Origin: Alphaproteobacteria bacterium
GTDB taxonomy: Bacteria; Pseudomonadota; Alphaproteobacteria; Ferrovibrionales; Ferrovibrionaceae
Length of the DNA stretch: 64,000 bases
Reading direction: 5' to 3'
Assembly (NCBI GenBank): GCA_947473805.1
Contig: CANJGB010000018.1
Coordinates: 1-64,000 of the forward strand
Shown: piece after piece, positions 16,589 through 27,983 of the stretch
How the letters are laid out: each line of letters opens with the position of its first letter
Numbering within the stretch: position 1 is the first letter of the stretch
Position numbers and translations under genes: made by a program
The notes under the pieces: generated by a model
Told to the model about the DNA's origin: nothing
The model's database searches: none
What the model saw: only the letters and a program-made list of their open reading frames with translations

Positions 16589-17356
16589 ATGAGCGACACG
16601 ATCATCTGGATCACCGGCGCGAACTACGGCATCGGCGCGGGCCTGGCGAAGTACGCGCCGCACAAGGGTGCGCGCATCATCAACGTGTCAAACATGCAGC
16701 ACCCGGACTATGAGACAGTGCTGTTCGACCTGACCGAGCCGGCCACCTGGGACACGGTGACCGCGCACTTCCAGAAAGAACTGGCGGCGTTCAAGGGCAA
16801 GCGCGCGATCTTCCTGCAGAACGCCCATTTCGCGAAGGACATGGGGCTGGTCGGCGAGGTCGAGCCGCAGCTTTATCTGAAGGGCATCCTGGCCAATGCC
16901 GTCGCGCCGATCTACCTGGCGGACGGATTTCTGCGCGCCTGCCGGCCGGAGTTTGAGTCCGGCATTATGCTGATGTCGTCGCACGCGGCGGCGGGACCGA
17001 TGCCGGGCCTGGCGACCTACGGCGCCGGCAAGCTGGGCATCGAGCACTGGGTGAAGACGGTACAGGCGGAGCGCAAGCTGCGCGGCACTGGCCCGTGGAT
17101 CGTCGCCATGCGGCCAGGCTTTGTCGATACGCCAACCACGCGCGAGACGGCGGAGTATGGCACCAAGGTTTATCCCCGCGCGGACAAGATGAAAGAAGCG
17201 CTGCAGAGCGGCAATGCACAGGACCCGGAAACCACGGCGCGGGCGATCTGGTCATTCCTGCCACCGCCACCCGACACGCACTTGATCGACGCCAGCACCT
17301 CGCCGCTGTTCGACCCGAAGATGTCGGCGGCGATCCGCAACAGTCGCAAGGGCTAG
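16589..17356 (+). CDS. Short-chain dehydrogenase, unusual LQNA subtype (copy 1)
   Basis: The 255-residue SDR opens with DTIIWITGANYGIGAGL, the cofactor glycine motif, and has Ser in MLMSSHAAAG and YGAGK as the catalytic Tyr-Lys. In place of the usual NNAG it has FLQNAHF after AAFKGKRAI. Ahead of that is an unusual DLTEPATWDTVTAHF segment. The protein at 47659-48387 shares all of these, so they form a distinct SDR subtype. Its stop overlaps the stop of the convergent hydrolase by 4 bp. It is downstream of the aldo/keto reductase. Confidence 0.88.
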   Translation: MSDTIIWITGANYGIGAGLAKYAPHKGARIINVSNMQHPDYETVLFDLTEPATWDTVTAHFQKELAAFKGKRAIFLQNAHFAKDMGLVGEVEPQLYLKGILANAVAPIYLADGFLRACRPEFESGIMLMSSHAAAGPMPGLATYGAGKLGIEHWVKTVQAERKLRGTGPWIVAMRPGFVDTPTTRETAEYGTKVYPRADKMKEALQSGNAQDPETTARAIWSFLPPPPDTHLIDASTSPLFDPKMSAAIRNSRKG

Positions 17357-18309
17357 CGCGTCGCGGTCACCATTTCACGGATTGAGTTCATCACGACATC
17401 GCGGTGCGCATATAGAACCGGGTGTCCGGCGCCGGGAATGACGACCAGCTTCGACTGCGGCACGTCGCGGTGCAGGGCGCGGCCATGGATGTCGGGGCCG
17501 ACGGAATTATCCTGGTCCGCAATGACGATGGTGACCGGCATTTTCAGTTCGCCGTAGCGGCGCGACTGCGCGCGCAGAAATTCCTTCAGCTCGCGCACAT
17601 CCTCGGCGTTGGCGGCAAAGCTGGCAGGTCGGATCGTCAGCGGCAGTGGCGCCTTTTCGGTGAACAATTCCGGCACCGGCTCGGGCTTGAAGGCATTGGC
17701 GCCGCCGGCATCGAGCAGCAGCGCGCCGACCGCCGGCACGACAAGGTGGTTCATGACAGGGCCAACCACGGGAGCGCCGGCAATGTCGTAGATCAACGCG
17801 GTGGGCGAATCCCACGGATAGCTGGCGCCGTTCAACAGGACCAGGCCGGGCACCTCGTCGGGATATTGCAGCGCCCAGGCGAGCGCCACCGCACCGCCAT
17901 ACGAGAAGCCAACAACGATGGGCCGCTCGATGCCCATTTTGCGCACGGCATCGTGCAGCAGGCGCGCCTGGTCGGCCGGCGTCACGGGCCCACTGGGCCG
18001 GGTGCTATAGCCATGTCCGGGCCGGTCGGGCGCAATGAGGTGCCAGCCCGGGGGCGCCACCGGAAACAGTGTCGCGGTCACGTCCTGCGCGGCGCCAAAC
18101 GCGCCATGAATGACGACAATGGGCCTGCCCTGCCCGGTTTCAGCGACGTGCAGGCGCGCGCCGCCCACCTCGACGAACTTTCCTTCCGGGGGAAAGCGGG
18201 CTTCGGCGCGCTGGGTCAGAACCGTGCTGGTCGCCCCGAGTCCAAGGGCCGAACCGATCAGGATCGCAGCAATGAGGGTAAACAGGCGAAAACCTCCGAC
18301 AGACGCCAA
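17353..18309 (-). CDS. Membrane-anchored or exported alpha/beta hydrolase
   Basis: The 318-residue protein has an N-terminal hydrophobic segment (about residues 8-28) and the oxyanion motif VVIHGAFGAAQD. A GFSYGG nucleophile elbow (Ser), APDRPGHGYS, an acid in IADQDNSVGP and a His in PGAGHPVLY complete the triad. The N-terminal helix suggests it faces the periplasm. Substrate is not evident. Confidence 0.88.
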   Translation of the reverse strand: MASVGGFRLFTLIAAILIGSALGLGATSTVLTQRAEARFPPEGKFVEVGGARLHVAETGQGRPIVVIHGAFGAAQDVTATLFPVAPPGWHLIAPDRPGHGYSTRPSGPVTPADQARLLHDAVRKMGIERPIVVGFSYGGAVALAWALQYPDEVPGLVLLNGASYPWDSPTALIYDIAGAPVVGPVMNHLVVPAVGALLLDAGGANAFKPEPVPELFTEKAPLPLTIRPASFAANAEDVRELKEFLRAQSRRYGELKMPVTIVIADQDNSVGPDIHGRALHRDVPQSKLVVIPGAGHPVLYAHRDVVMNSIREMVTATR

Positions 18310-18445
18310 CTTTATACGCGGCCCGGATTACAAAGACGTCAATTCGGAGAGTTTCTCGCACAGACAAAAGAAAACCGGCAATCCGTCACTCCGGCCATGA
18401 GGCCGCAGCGTCGGATTGCCAGATTTCGGCGTGGCCGGGCTTGGC

Positions 18446-18724
18446 CTATTCCCGCCAGAAGGGCTTGGTGCTCTCCCGGAGAATGTCGCCCTCGCTGAGC
18501 CCCAGATCCTTGCGCAGGTGGTCGCTCAAGCTCCGCAGATGGTGGCGCTCGGTTGCACGGTCCTGCCAGGTCAACATGATCGCGACGCCCGATGCGGCGA
18601 CTTTGCCGATCCGTGCGAGGAAACCAGTGAGTACAGGGCCCGTGGCCGGAGAAACCAGGTTCTGCGGCACGGACCGTAAATTGGCGGGGCATTGCCCACC
18701 AATTGTATCGATCCATTCGCTCAT
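18446..18724 (-). CDS. Small DUF1127-type protein
   Basis: The 92-residue product ends with the DUF1127 pattern TWQDRATERHHLRSLSDHL, RKDLGLSEGDI, then a terminal KPFWRE. DUF1127 proteins are short and basic. Some alphaproteobacterial members affect RNA turnover and phosphate or carbon metabolism. The N-terminal 45 residues are not recognised. The start at 18724 was chosen because the longer frame would run through the divergent control region. The gene faces the MocR-type regulator head to head. Confidence 0.8.
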   Translation of the reverse strand: MSEWIDTIGGQCPANLRSVPQNLVSPATGPVLTGFLARIGKVAASGVAIMLTWQDRATERHHLRSLSDHLRKDLGLSEGDILRESTKPFWRE

Positions 18725-18773
18725 TTTTTGCGACTTTTCTGAAGCAATCAGCACTTTATTGTGCGGATGCGCC

Positions 18774-18826
18774 CTTATGTATTGACTCAATAAGGGGGTC
18801 AATCTAAACATTGTCACCATGACAAT
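18774..18826. promoter_or_regulatory. Overlapping divergent promoters and inverted repeats, DUF1127/MocR
   Basis: TTGACT (18782-18787, + strand) and TTGACC (reverse complement of 18797-18802) are opposed -35-like boxes and form the arms of one inverted repeat. CATAAG on the minus strand (18774-18779), 17 bp from its -35, fits a -10. A second repeat, ATTGTCA-CCA-TGACAAT (18810-18826), straddles the MocR start codon at 18819. This is a good candidate operator for autoregulation and for control of the divergent gene. The role is inferred from layout. Confidence 0.55.
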
Positions 18827-20201
18827 ATGGCTTCCCAAGATTGCCAGCCGCCCTGGCCCCCGCTACCAGGCGATTGCCGCCGCCATTACCGATGCGATCG
18901 ACCAGGGCGACCTGCCGCCCGGTTCACGCCTGCCCCCGCAACGCGACCTGGCCTGGAAGCTGGGCGTGACCGTGGGCACGGTCAGCCGCGCCTACATGCT
19001 GGCGGAGCAGCGCGGCCTGTTGTCGGGCGAAGTGGGCCGCGGCACCTATGTGCGCGACCGCGGCGCCGCGCAGGGGCAAATCCTTGGCCACTGGAACGAC
19101 GGCGTCATGGACCTGAGCCGCAACGCGGCGCACAGCGTGGCGCATGCGGCGGCGATACGCGATGCGATGACGAGCCTTGCTGACCGGCAGGGTATCGACC
19201 GCCTGCTGCACTACATGCCGTCCGCCGGGCACATGGACCATCGTGCCGCAGGCGCGACCTGGATCGGACGCACGGGCCTGAAGGTCACGGCCGACCAGGT
19301 GATCGTTACCGGTGGCGCGCAACAGGGCATCGCGGCGGTGACCAGCGCGCTGGCCCAGCCGGGCGACATCGTCCTGACCGAGGCGCTGACCTATTGCGGC
19401 CTGATGGATGCAGCCCGGCTGAACCACGTTCGCCTCGAGGGCGTGCCGCTGGATGCCGAGGGCATGCTGCCCGACGCACTTGAAGCGGCGGCGCGGCGCA
19501 CCGGCGCCCGCATGGTCGTGGTCACGCCCACCATCCACAATCCGACCACCAGCACTATGAGCCTGGAGCGGCGCAACGAGATCGTCGAGGTCGCGCGCCG
19601 GCACGACCTGACCATCGTCGAGGACGATGTCTATGGCTTCCTGCCGCGCGAGCGGCCGATCCCCATTGCGGCGCTGGCGCCGGAGCGCACGGTCTATATC
19701 GCCAGCGCATCGAAGTGCCTGGCGCCTGGATTGCGCGTCGGCTGGCTGGCCTGCCCGCCGGCCCTGGTCGAGCCGCTGGTCGATGCAATCCATGCGATGT
19801 CGATCTCGATGCCCGCCCTGCCGGCCGAGATTGCGCGGATGTGGATAGCCGACGGCACGGCGGTGAAGCTGACCGAGCACCTGCGGCGCGAGACGGCCGA
19901 ACGCCACGCGCTGTTCGCGGAAATGTTCGGCGGCTTCGAGATGCGCGCCAATGCGGCGAGCTTCCACGTTCTGCTGCACCTGCCCGAGCCGTGGCAGCCG
20001 GACGAGTTCACCCTGGCGGCGCGCGAGCGCGGATTGATCGTGATTTCGGCCCCGACCTTTGCGGTGACCCGTCATGCGGCCCCCGCCGCCGTGCGAATTT
20101 CGCTGAGTGCTGCGGCCAGCACCGAACATTTGCGGCGCGCCCTCACCGAGCTGCGCACCGCGCTGGAAAGCATGCCGCGCTCGCGCCGCGCGGTGATCTG
20201 A
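18819..20201 (+). CDS. MocR/PdxR-type GntR regulator with aminotransferase domain
   Basis: The 460-residue fusion has an N-terminal GntR winged HTH (RYQAIAAAITDAIDQGDLPP, then GSRLPPQRDLAWKLGVTVGTV, and GEVGRGTYV) linked to a fold-I aminotransferase domain. TNG-like GGAQQGI, TIHNPTTSTMS, DDVYGF and the probable PLP lysine in IASASKCLAPGLRVGW are visible. MocR proteins use PLP and an amino compound as effector and often control a divergent gene, here the DUF1127 protein. The start codon lies inside a 7-bp-arm inverted repeat. Its stop is only 3 bp from the convergent kinase stop. Confidence 0.93.
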   Translation: MTIWLPKIASRPGPRYQAIAAAITDAIDQGDLPPGSRLPPQRDLAWKLGVTVGTVSRAYMLAEQRGLLSGEVGRGTYVRDRGAAQGQILGHWNDGVMDLSRNAAHSVAHAAAIRDAMTSLADRQGIDRLLHYMPSAGHMDHRAAGATWIGRTGLKVTADQVIVTGGAQQGIAAVTSALAQPGDIVLTEALTYCGLMDAARLNHVRLEGVPLDAEGMLPDALEAAARRTGARMVVVTPTIHNPTTSTMSLERRNEIVEVARRHDLTIVEDDVYGFLPRERPIPIAALAPERTVYIASASKCLAPGLRVGWLACPPALVEPLVDAIHAMSISMPALPAEIARMWIADGTAVKLTEHLRRETAERHALFAEMFGGFEMRANAASFHVLLHLPEPWQPDEFTLAARERGLIVISAPTFAVTRHAAPAAVRISLSAAASTEHLRRALTELRTALESMPRSRRAVI

Positions 20202-20204
20202 GAC

Positions 20205-22316
20205 TTACGGGTTGCCGGTCTGCAGCGGGGGGAAGCGCACCGTTGCAATCGTGCCGCGACCCGGCGTGCTCTCGAGCGTAAACGTCGCGCCGTGCAGGTC
20301 GGCAAGCCGCTTGACCAGCGGCAGCCCGAGACCCGGCCCCGAATGGTCCCGGACCAGCAGGTTGTCGATCTGCCCGTAAGCCTCGAACGCCTGTGCGATC
20401 TGTTCGGCGGTCATGCCGATGCCGCTGTCGATGACGGCGACTTCCACGCCGGCGGCAGGCGCCGGATCGATTCGGATCATCACCTTCCCGCCTGCCGGCG
20501 TGAACTTCACGGCGTTAGACAGCAGGTTGGCCATGATCTGTTTGGCGGCGCGCGGGTCCGCCCAAACAGAGGTGGCGTTGGGGGATATCTCTTCGGCCAG
20601 TTCGACGTGGCGTTCATGAGCCGCCGCTTTCACGAGCGACAGCGACGAACGCACCAGTTCACGTGACTGGATCGTCTCGGGATGCAGCTCGAACCTTCCC
20701 GCCTCGATCTTCGCCAGATCCAGCACGTCATTGATCAGGCCGAGCAGGACGGTGCCGCCGTCATGGATGTATTTCGCATATTCGCGGTACTCGCCATCCT
20801 TCGCTGGACCGAAGGAATCGTCGCGGATGACCTCGGCGAAGCCCAGGATCGCGGTAAGCGGCGTGCGCAGCTCATGGCTCATCATGGCCAGAAATTCCGA
20901 CTTCGAACGGTTGGCTTCCTCGGCGCGAACGCGCTCGGCGGTCGCCGCCGCATGGGCCGCGCGCAACTCCTCGGCCTGGCGCTCCAGCTGGGCGCGCCCC
21001 TCGCGCAGCGTCAGCTCGGCCGTCTTGCGTGCTGTGATGTCGAAGATCAGGCCAACGAAGCGGGTCGTCCTGCCGTCGGGTGAGCGGATCGCGTAGCCGA
21101 AACCCTGGCACCAGATGTAGCGGCCATCGTCGCGCCGCATGCGGTATTCGGCCTCGAACGGAAGCTCCGAGCGTTCGGCGTGACGCTCCAGCGCGGCGGC
21201 GACCTTGGCGCCGTCATCCGGGTGAATGCGTCGGGCAAAATCGTCGTAAGTCAGAATCGTTTCGCGGTCGCGCACCCCGAGGATATCGAGCAGCCGGGGC
21301 GAGAGCGCCAATGACCCTGTCTCGGCATCGCGGTCCCAGACGCCGGCGTTGGAGGCCAGCACTGCGAGATTGAAGCGCTCGTTGGCGGCGGCTACGGCGC
21401 GAGTACCGTCAGCCTCGCGCCGCAAAGACCGCAGCACAAGGAAGGCCAGCAGGCAGATGATGGCGGCCACGCCCACGGCGGCACCGGATAACAGCCACGC
21501 ATCGCGCCGCCACGGTTGCAGCACGCGATCGGGATTGAACGACACCGCCACTGTGAGCGGCCAGTCGGCCACGGATGCGACCTGCAGCGAAGTCCGCGAT
21601 TCGCCGGACCCGGCGGCAAAAATGGGCAGGGCATCCAGCCGGGCGCCGACGGATTCGCGACCGGACAGCTGGTCAAGCAGCGATGACGAGGCGATCACCA
21701 CGCCATTGCCATTGACGAGCGCGATATATTCGCCGCCCGCATCGCCCGTCGCGTCGTAGTACTGACGGAAATAGGCGGGTGAAACCACGCCGGTCAGCAC
21801 GCCGCCAAAGCCGCCCAAGACGCTGTCATACCGGCGGCTGACAACCACCACCATCTGGTTGTCCGAGCGCGCCCGGATTGGCGCGCCGATATACAGACCG
21901 GTCGCGGCGCCATCGCGGTGGGCCCGGAAATAGTCCCGGTCGGACAGGTCGATCGGCGGCGGGCGTGGACTTTGCACGTTGGCAAAGCTGCGCCCGTCAC
22001 GGCCGATCATGCCGGCGTTTGTAAGCTGCGGCAGGCGCCCTTCGTACTCGCGCAGGCGATTGTAGACATAGGTCGAATTCAGCAGGCCGTCGCGCTCGGC
22101 CTCGACGAATCGATCCGAAAGCAGATCGAGCAGGATATCGACAGTGCCGAAGGTGCGCGCGGCATGCCCGGCCAGGGTGCGCGCGAACTCGGTCGATTCC
22201 TTTTCCGCACGCTGGAGCCGATCGTTGCGGTCGTACCAGAGCGCCGCGGCCAGGATGGCGGCAATCAACAGGCAAACACTGATGGCACCGGCGATGGTAA
22301 GGCGAACCAGGTTCAT
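20205..22316 (-). CDS. Membrane sensor histidine kinase (periplasmic sensor, PAS)
   Basis: The 703-residue kinase has transmembrane helices near 7-27 and 275-296 bracketing a periplasmic PDC/CACHE-like sensor (FRAHRDGAATGLYIGAPI and EYIALVNGNGVVIAS are typical). A PAS domain follows at about 312-430 (WDRDAETG to GLIFDITARKTAE). Then come a coiled coil, HisKA with His481 in MMSHELRTPLTAI, and an ATPase domain with NLLSNAVKF, DSGIGM and GLGLPLV. No receiver domain or response regulator gene adjoins it. It is the last gene of the glmM block, 24 bp after glmM, so it may respond to envelope state; that link is inference. Confidence 0.93.
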   Translation of the reverse strand: MNLVRLTIAGAISVCLLIAAILAAALWYDRNDRLQRAEKESTEFARTLAGHAARTFGTVDILLDLLSDRFVEAERDGLLNSTYVYNRLREYEGRLPQLTNAGMIGRDGRSFANVQSPRPPPIDLSDRDYFRAHRDGAATGLYIGAPIRARSDNQMVVVVSRRYDSVLGGFGGVLTGVVSPAYFRQYYDATGDAGGEYIALVNGNGVVIASSSLLDQLSGRESVGARLDALPIFAAGSGESRTSLQVASVADWPLTVAVSFNPDRVLQPWRRDAWLLSGAAVGVAAIICLLAFLVLRSLRREADGTRAVAAANERFNLAVLASNAGVWDRDAETGSLALSPRLLDILGVRDRETILTYDDFARRIHPDDGAKVAAALERHAERSELPFEAEYRMRRDDGRYIWCQGFGYAIRSPDGRTTRFVGLIFDITARKTAELTLREGRAQLERQAEELRAAHAAATAERVRAEEANRSKSEFLAMMSHELRTPLTAILGFAEVIRDDSFGPAKDGEYREYAKYIHDGGTVLLGLINDVLDLAKIEAGRFELHPETIQSRELVRSSLSLVKAAAHERHVELAEEISPNATSVWADPRAAKQIMANLLSNAVKFTPAGGKVMIRIDPAPAAGVEVAVIDSGIGMTAEQIAQAFEAYGQIDNLLVRDHSGPGLGLPLVKRLADLHGATFTLESTPGRGTIATVRFPPLQTGNP

Positions 22317-22340
22317 GCCGGCTGTTCCGAACCGCCGCCG

Positions 22341-23699
22341 TCAGGCCGCGGCGCGCTCCAGGGCCTCGACGATGGCCCCGGCGACATCGGCGATCAGGGT
22401 GCTGTCCTCACCTTCGACCATCACACGGATCAAAGGTTCAGTTCCTGAGGGGCGGATCAACAGCCGCCCATCCTTGCCGAGCCGCTGATGTCCCGCGGCG
22501 ATCGCCTGTTTCACTTTGTCGTGGGCGAGCGAGGCACCGCCTGCCGCGCCATCGGAAAACCTGACGTTGCGCAGCAATTGCGGCACCGCCGTAAAGCGCC
22601 GGCAGATATCGCTGGCCTTGCGGCCGGTATCGGCGATCACCGCCATGACCTGCAGTGCCGCCACCAGCCCGTCGCCGGTCGTGGCAAAGTCGGAAAGAAT
22701 GATATGCCCCGACTGCTCGCCGCCCACATTGCAGCCGCTGGCGCGCATCTTCTCCAGCACGTAGCGGTCGCCAACGCCGGTGCGATACAGCCCGATGCCG
22801 AGTCCCTCGACGAACCGCTCCAGGCCGAGGTTGGACATGACCGTCGCCACCAGACCGCCACCCTTCAGCCGCCCCTCGGCCAGCCAGCGTTCGGTGATCA
22901 ACGCCATCAACTGATCGCCGTCGATCAGCGCGCCGGTCTCGTCGCACATGACCAGACGGTCGGCATCGCCATCGAGGGCGATGCCCAGATGCGCGCCGTG
23001 GGCGACGACGGCCTCCTGCAGCGCCTGCGGATGGGTCGAGCCGCACTTGCGGTTGATATTGAAGCCGTCGGGATGGATCGCGATGGGGACGACGTCGGCC
23101 TCCAGCTCCCACAGGACGTCGGGCGCCACCTTGTAGGCGGCGCCGTTGGCGCAATCGACCACGACCTTGAGCCCGGAGAATTTCTGTCCGCGCGGCAGGG
23201 TCGCCTTGGCGAATTCGATGTAGCGCCCCTCGACATCGTTCAGCCGCTGCGCCCGCCCCAGAGCATTGGATGCAGCAAGCTCGACATTTGCGCCCGACCG
23301 TAAACCGGCCTCGATCTCGCGCTCGACCTCGTCGGAGAGCTTGTAGCCATCGGGACCGAACAGCTTGATGCCGTTGTCCTCGTACGGATTGTGCGAGGCC
23401 GAGACCATGACGCCGAGGTCGGCCCGCAGGGTGCGCGTGAGCATTGCCACCGCGGGCGTCGGCATGGGGCCGACCAGGATCACGTCCATGCCGACCGAAA
23501 CGAAGCCGGCCGTCAGCGCCGGCTCGATCAGGTAGCCCGACAGGCGGGTGTCCTTGCCGATTACGACCCGGTGGCGGTGGTTGCCGCGGATGAAATGCCG
23601 GCCCGCCACCATACCAACCTGCAGGGCGGTGGCGGCGTCCATGGGAGCACGGTTCGCGGTGCCGCGAATGCCGTCAGTACCAAAAAGCTCGCGTGTCAT
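22341..23699 (-). CDS. glmM: Phosphoglucosamine mutase
   Basis: The enzyme converts glucosamine-6-phosphate to glucosamine-1-phosphate for UDP-GlcNAc, hence peptidoglycan and lipid A. The 452-residue product starts [14 protein letters not shown]. The phosphorylated serine is Ser102 in [15 protein letters not shown]. The metal loop is LDGDADRLV, the sugar loop is GEQSGHI, and [12 protein letters not shown] is the phosphate-binding C-terminal loop. folP lies 38 bp upstream, so ftsH-folP-glmM forms the common bacterial order. Confidence 0.98.
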   Translation of the reverse strand: MTRELFGTDGIRGTANRAPMDAATALQVGMVAGRHFIRGNHRHRVVIGKDTRLSGYLIEPALTAGFVSVGMDVILVGPMPTPAVAMLTRTLRADLGVMVSASHNPYEDNGIKLFGPDGYKLSDEVEREIEAGLRSGANVELAASNALGRAQRLNDVEGRYIEFAKATLPRGQKFSGLKVVVDCANGAAYKVAPDVLWELEADVVPIAIHPDGFNINRKCGSTHPQALQEAVVAHGAHLGIALDGDADRLVMCDETGALIDGDQLMALITERWLAEGRLKGGGLVATVMSNLGLERFVEGLGIGLYRTGVGDRYVLEKMRASGCNVGGEQSGHIILSDFATTGDGLVAALQVMAVIADTGRKASDICRRFTAVPQLLRNVRFSDGAAGGASLAHDKVKQAIAAGHQRLGKDGRLLIRPSGTEPLIRVMVEGEDSTLIADVAGAIVEALERAAA

Positions 23700-23737
23700 C
23701 GTGACCGGAATCTACACCAGCGGGAAAGCCGGCGCCA

Positions 23738-24583
23738 TTACCCGGGTTTCCGCAGCGCCGACCACACGGCCAGCGCCTGCACCGTGGCGGCGACGTCGTG
23801 GACGCGCACCACATGCGCGCCGCGATGCACCGCCTCCAGCGCGGCGGCGAGGCTGCCGGCAAGACGGTCCTGCGCCGGCGTCGCCCTGGCAAGGTGGCCG
23901 ATGAACGACTTCCGCGAGGCGCCAACCACCACGGCATGGCCCAGATTTCCAAGGACGTGAAGGTCGCGCAGCAGGGCCACATTGCCATCCACGGTCTTGC
24001 CGAAGCCGATGCCAGGATCAAGCGCGATATGGTTGCGCGGCATGCCGGCGGCGATACAAGCGGCCACCCTGGCGGCCAGGTAGTTGCGCACCTCGGCGAC
24101 AACATCGCCGTAGCGGGTGTCGAGTTGCATCGTCGCGGGATCACCCCGCTTGTGCATCAGCACCACGGCCACGCCGGCGGCCGCCACGGTCGCAAGCGCC
24201 GCAGGGTCGTCTTCCAGCGCCGAAACGTCGTTGACGATGCGCGCACCGGCACGGGCGGCGGCGCTCATGACAGTGGCTGAGCGGGTATCGACCGACACGG
24301 CGGCGCCCGCACGGGCCAGCGCTTCGATCACCGGCAGGACACGGCGCAACTGCTCGTCCGCATCGACCGGGACGGCGCCGGGCCGGGTAGACTCGCCACC
24401 GACATCAAGGATGTCGGCTCCCTCATCCATGAGTTTGCGCCCATGATCGATCGCGGCGGCGGCGTCGAGGAAGCGGCCGCCATCCGAGAAACTGTCCGGC
24501 GTCACGTTGACGATGCCCATGACGAGGGGCCGGGCAAGCGAAAGGCCCGCCCAGTTGAGCGGGCCTTCTGCCGCAGGCATCAT
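23738..24583 (-). CDS. folP: Dihydropteroate synthase
   Basis: The enzyme condenses p-aminobenzoate with dihydropterin pyrophosphate in folate synthesis and is the sulfonamide target. The 281-residue TIM barrel carries GIVNVTPDSFSDGG, DVGGESTRPGA, VSVDTRSA, NDVSAL, DPGIGFGK and VGASRKSFIG. Paired ATG codons at 24583 and 24580 follow the ftsH stop by only a few bases, so translation is probably coupled. A longer frame upstream is Arg-rich shadow sequence within ftsH. Confidence 0.97.
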   Translation of the reverse strand: MMPAAEGPLNWAGLSLARPLVMGIVNVTPDSFSDGGRFLDAAAAIDHGRKLMDEGADILDVGGESTRPGAVPVDADEQLRRVLPVIEALARAGAAVSVDTRSATVMSAAARAGARIVNDVSALEDDPAALATVAAAGVAVVLMHKRGDPATMQLDTRYGDVVAEVRNYLAARVAACIAAGMPRNHIALDPGIGFGKTVDGNVALLRDLHVLGNLGHAVVVGASRKSFIGHLARATPAQDRLAGSLAAALEAVHRGAHVVRVHDVAATVQALAVWSALRKPG

Positions 24584-24587
24584 TCGT

Positions 24588-26525
<1,938 letters not shown>

Positions 26526-26621
26526 TTCGCTGGTCCTTCCTCGCCCGGCCACTCGGCCCGGGCAACCTTTCGCACCCTAACAGCCGACGATAGCGCAACT
26601 CGGCCGGGGGTCCCAAACTGT

Positions 26622-26649
26622 TAAATAATGCGCCGCGCAGGGTTTCCAA
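26622..26649 (-). promoter_or_regulatory. Possible ftsH promoter
   Basis: In the 160-bp tilS-ftsH gap the minus strand has TTGGAA (26644-26649) and TATTTA (26622-26627) 16 bp apart. This allows ftsH to be transcribed apart from tilS. A heat-shock sigma site could also be present, but none is clear by eye. Confidence 0.35.
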
Positions 26650-26685
26650 TCGGTTCACACCGAAAATGATCCGCGACGGTGTCGT

Positions 26686-27978
26686 TTAGCCGCCCGACGA
26701 AAGGCGCGCGCGCAACAAACCGGCACCTGGCGCCCGGAAGCCAAACCATGGGACGGCGGCCAGCCGCCCTTTTTGCCATAGGGCCGGCGCTGTCAGGGCG
26801 GCGAGGCGAGGTACGTGGCGCGCAACACCAGGGAGCGCCGCAAGCAATTGCCGCCACCCCTCGTCACCCAAGGGGGCAAGGAGGGCGGCCGGACCGGCAC
26901 CGAGGCGGAGCATCACCCGCCCCCCGTCCCAGGCCTGCCAGTGCCGGCCGGGCGACAGGGGCGCGGGCGCGGGCAGGTTGCGAGCCTCGCGACAGATCAG
27001 GAAGCGGCCTTGCCATTCGGCAAGGCGACAACCGTGCAGGGTTCGACGCGGCACCGCGCCGGCTTCAAGGTCGGCCCACACCCGGTCCAGCGCGGCGGCA
27101 TCCGGCGGCACGCGGTTTCCGGCAATGGCGGCAATGAGCGTGCGCAGGGCACGGCGGCCGATCTCGCCGCCGCCCTGACGCAGCACGTCGGGATCGAGCA
27201 CCGCATAGGCTCCCGCAATGCCCAATCCGCCAGCCCGCGCGATCAGGTCGCTGGCGGCGCGCTCCAGGGCGTCACGCGCGCTGGCAATGTGGCGCGCGGC
27301 GGCGGCGATGCGTTCGGGCACGACATCGTCGGGCGCCAGCAGCCGCAGCGCCTCGCGCACCCGCACGCGCTGGAAGCGGTCGTCAGCATTGGATGGATCC
27401 TCGATCCACTCCTGCCCGACCGTGCGCAGGGTGGCAGTGATGCGGGCGCGGGAAAATCCCAGCAATGGCCGGATCAGCTGCACATCGCCCAGATCATCCA
27501 GCGGGCGCGAGACGGCCATGCCGGACAGGCCGTCCAAACCGCTGCCGCGACCGAGCCGCAGCAGCACGGTTTCGGCCTGGTCCTCGACATTGTGGGCAAC
27601 GGCCAGCGCGCCGAGGCGAAACCGGCGGCAGGCATCGCCCAGCAAGCGATAGCGGGCTGCGCGCGCGGCGGCCTGCAAACCGGTGCGCGGCTTGTCGCCC
27701 CGCCAGCGAAGGATGCGGTGATCGACGCCCAGGGCGTGGCACCACGCGGCGACCTGCTTCGCCTCCGCCGCACTGGTGGCGCGCAGGCCGTGATCGACGG
27801 TGAAGGCAACCAGCCGCACCTTGGGCCGGCGGCGAGCCCATGCCGCAAACAGGTGCAGCAGGGCCATGGAATCCGAACCGCCGGATACGCCGATGGCGAT
27901 CCCGGTTGCCGTGGATTCCAGATTGTCGAGTGCGGCCGCGAACGCTGCTGCCGGGATCGGCGTCGCTGACCCGCCCAT
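26686..27978 (-). CDS. tilS: tRNA(Ile)-lysidine synthase
   Basis: The enzyme attaches lysine to C34 of the CAU-anticodon isoleucine tRNA, switching its identity to AUA decoding. The 430-residue product has the PP-loop ATP motif VSGGSDSMALL at about 31-41. FTVDHGLRATSAAEAKQV, ALAVAHNVEDQAETVLLRLGRGSGLDGL and the WIEDPSNADDRFQRVRVR segment are family marks. The C-terminal domain is weakly conserved, as usual. It begins 5 bp after the cpoB stop, extending the Tol-Pal operon into the ftsH block. Confidence 0.95.
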   Translation of the reverse strand: MGGSATPIPAAAFAAALDNLESTATGIAIGVSGGSDSMALLHLFAAWARRRPKVRLVAFTVDHGLRATSAAEAKQVAAWCHALGVDHRILRWRGDKPRTGLQAAARAARYRLLGDACRRFRLGALAVAHNVEDQAETVLLRLGRGSGLDGLSGMAVSRPLDDLGDVQLIRPLLGFSRARITATLRTVGQEWIEDPSNADDRFQRVRVREALRLLAPDDVVPERIAAAARHIASARDALERAASDLIARAGGLGIAGAYAVLDPDVLRQGGGEIGRRALRTLIAAIAGNRVPPDAAALDRVWADLEAGAVPRRTLHGCRLAEWQGRFLICREARNLPAPAPLSPGRHWQAWDGGRVMLRLGAGPAALLAPLGDEGWRQLLAALPGVARHVPRLAALTAPALWQKGRLAAVPWFGFRAPGAGLLRARLSSGG

Positions 27979-27983
27979 GCGGG

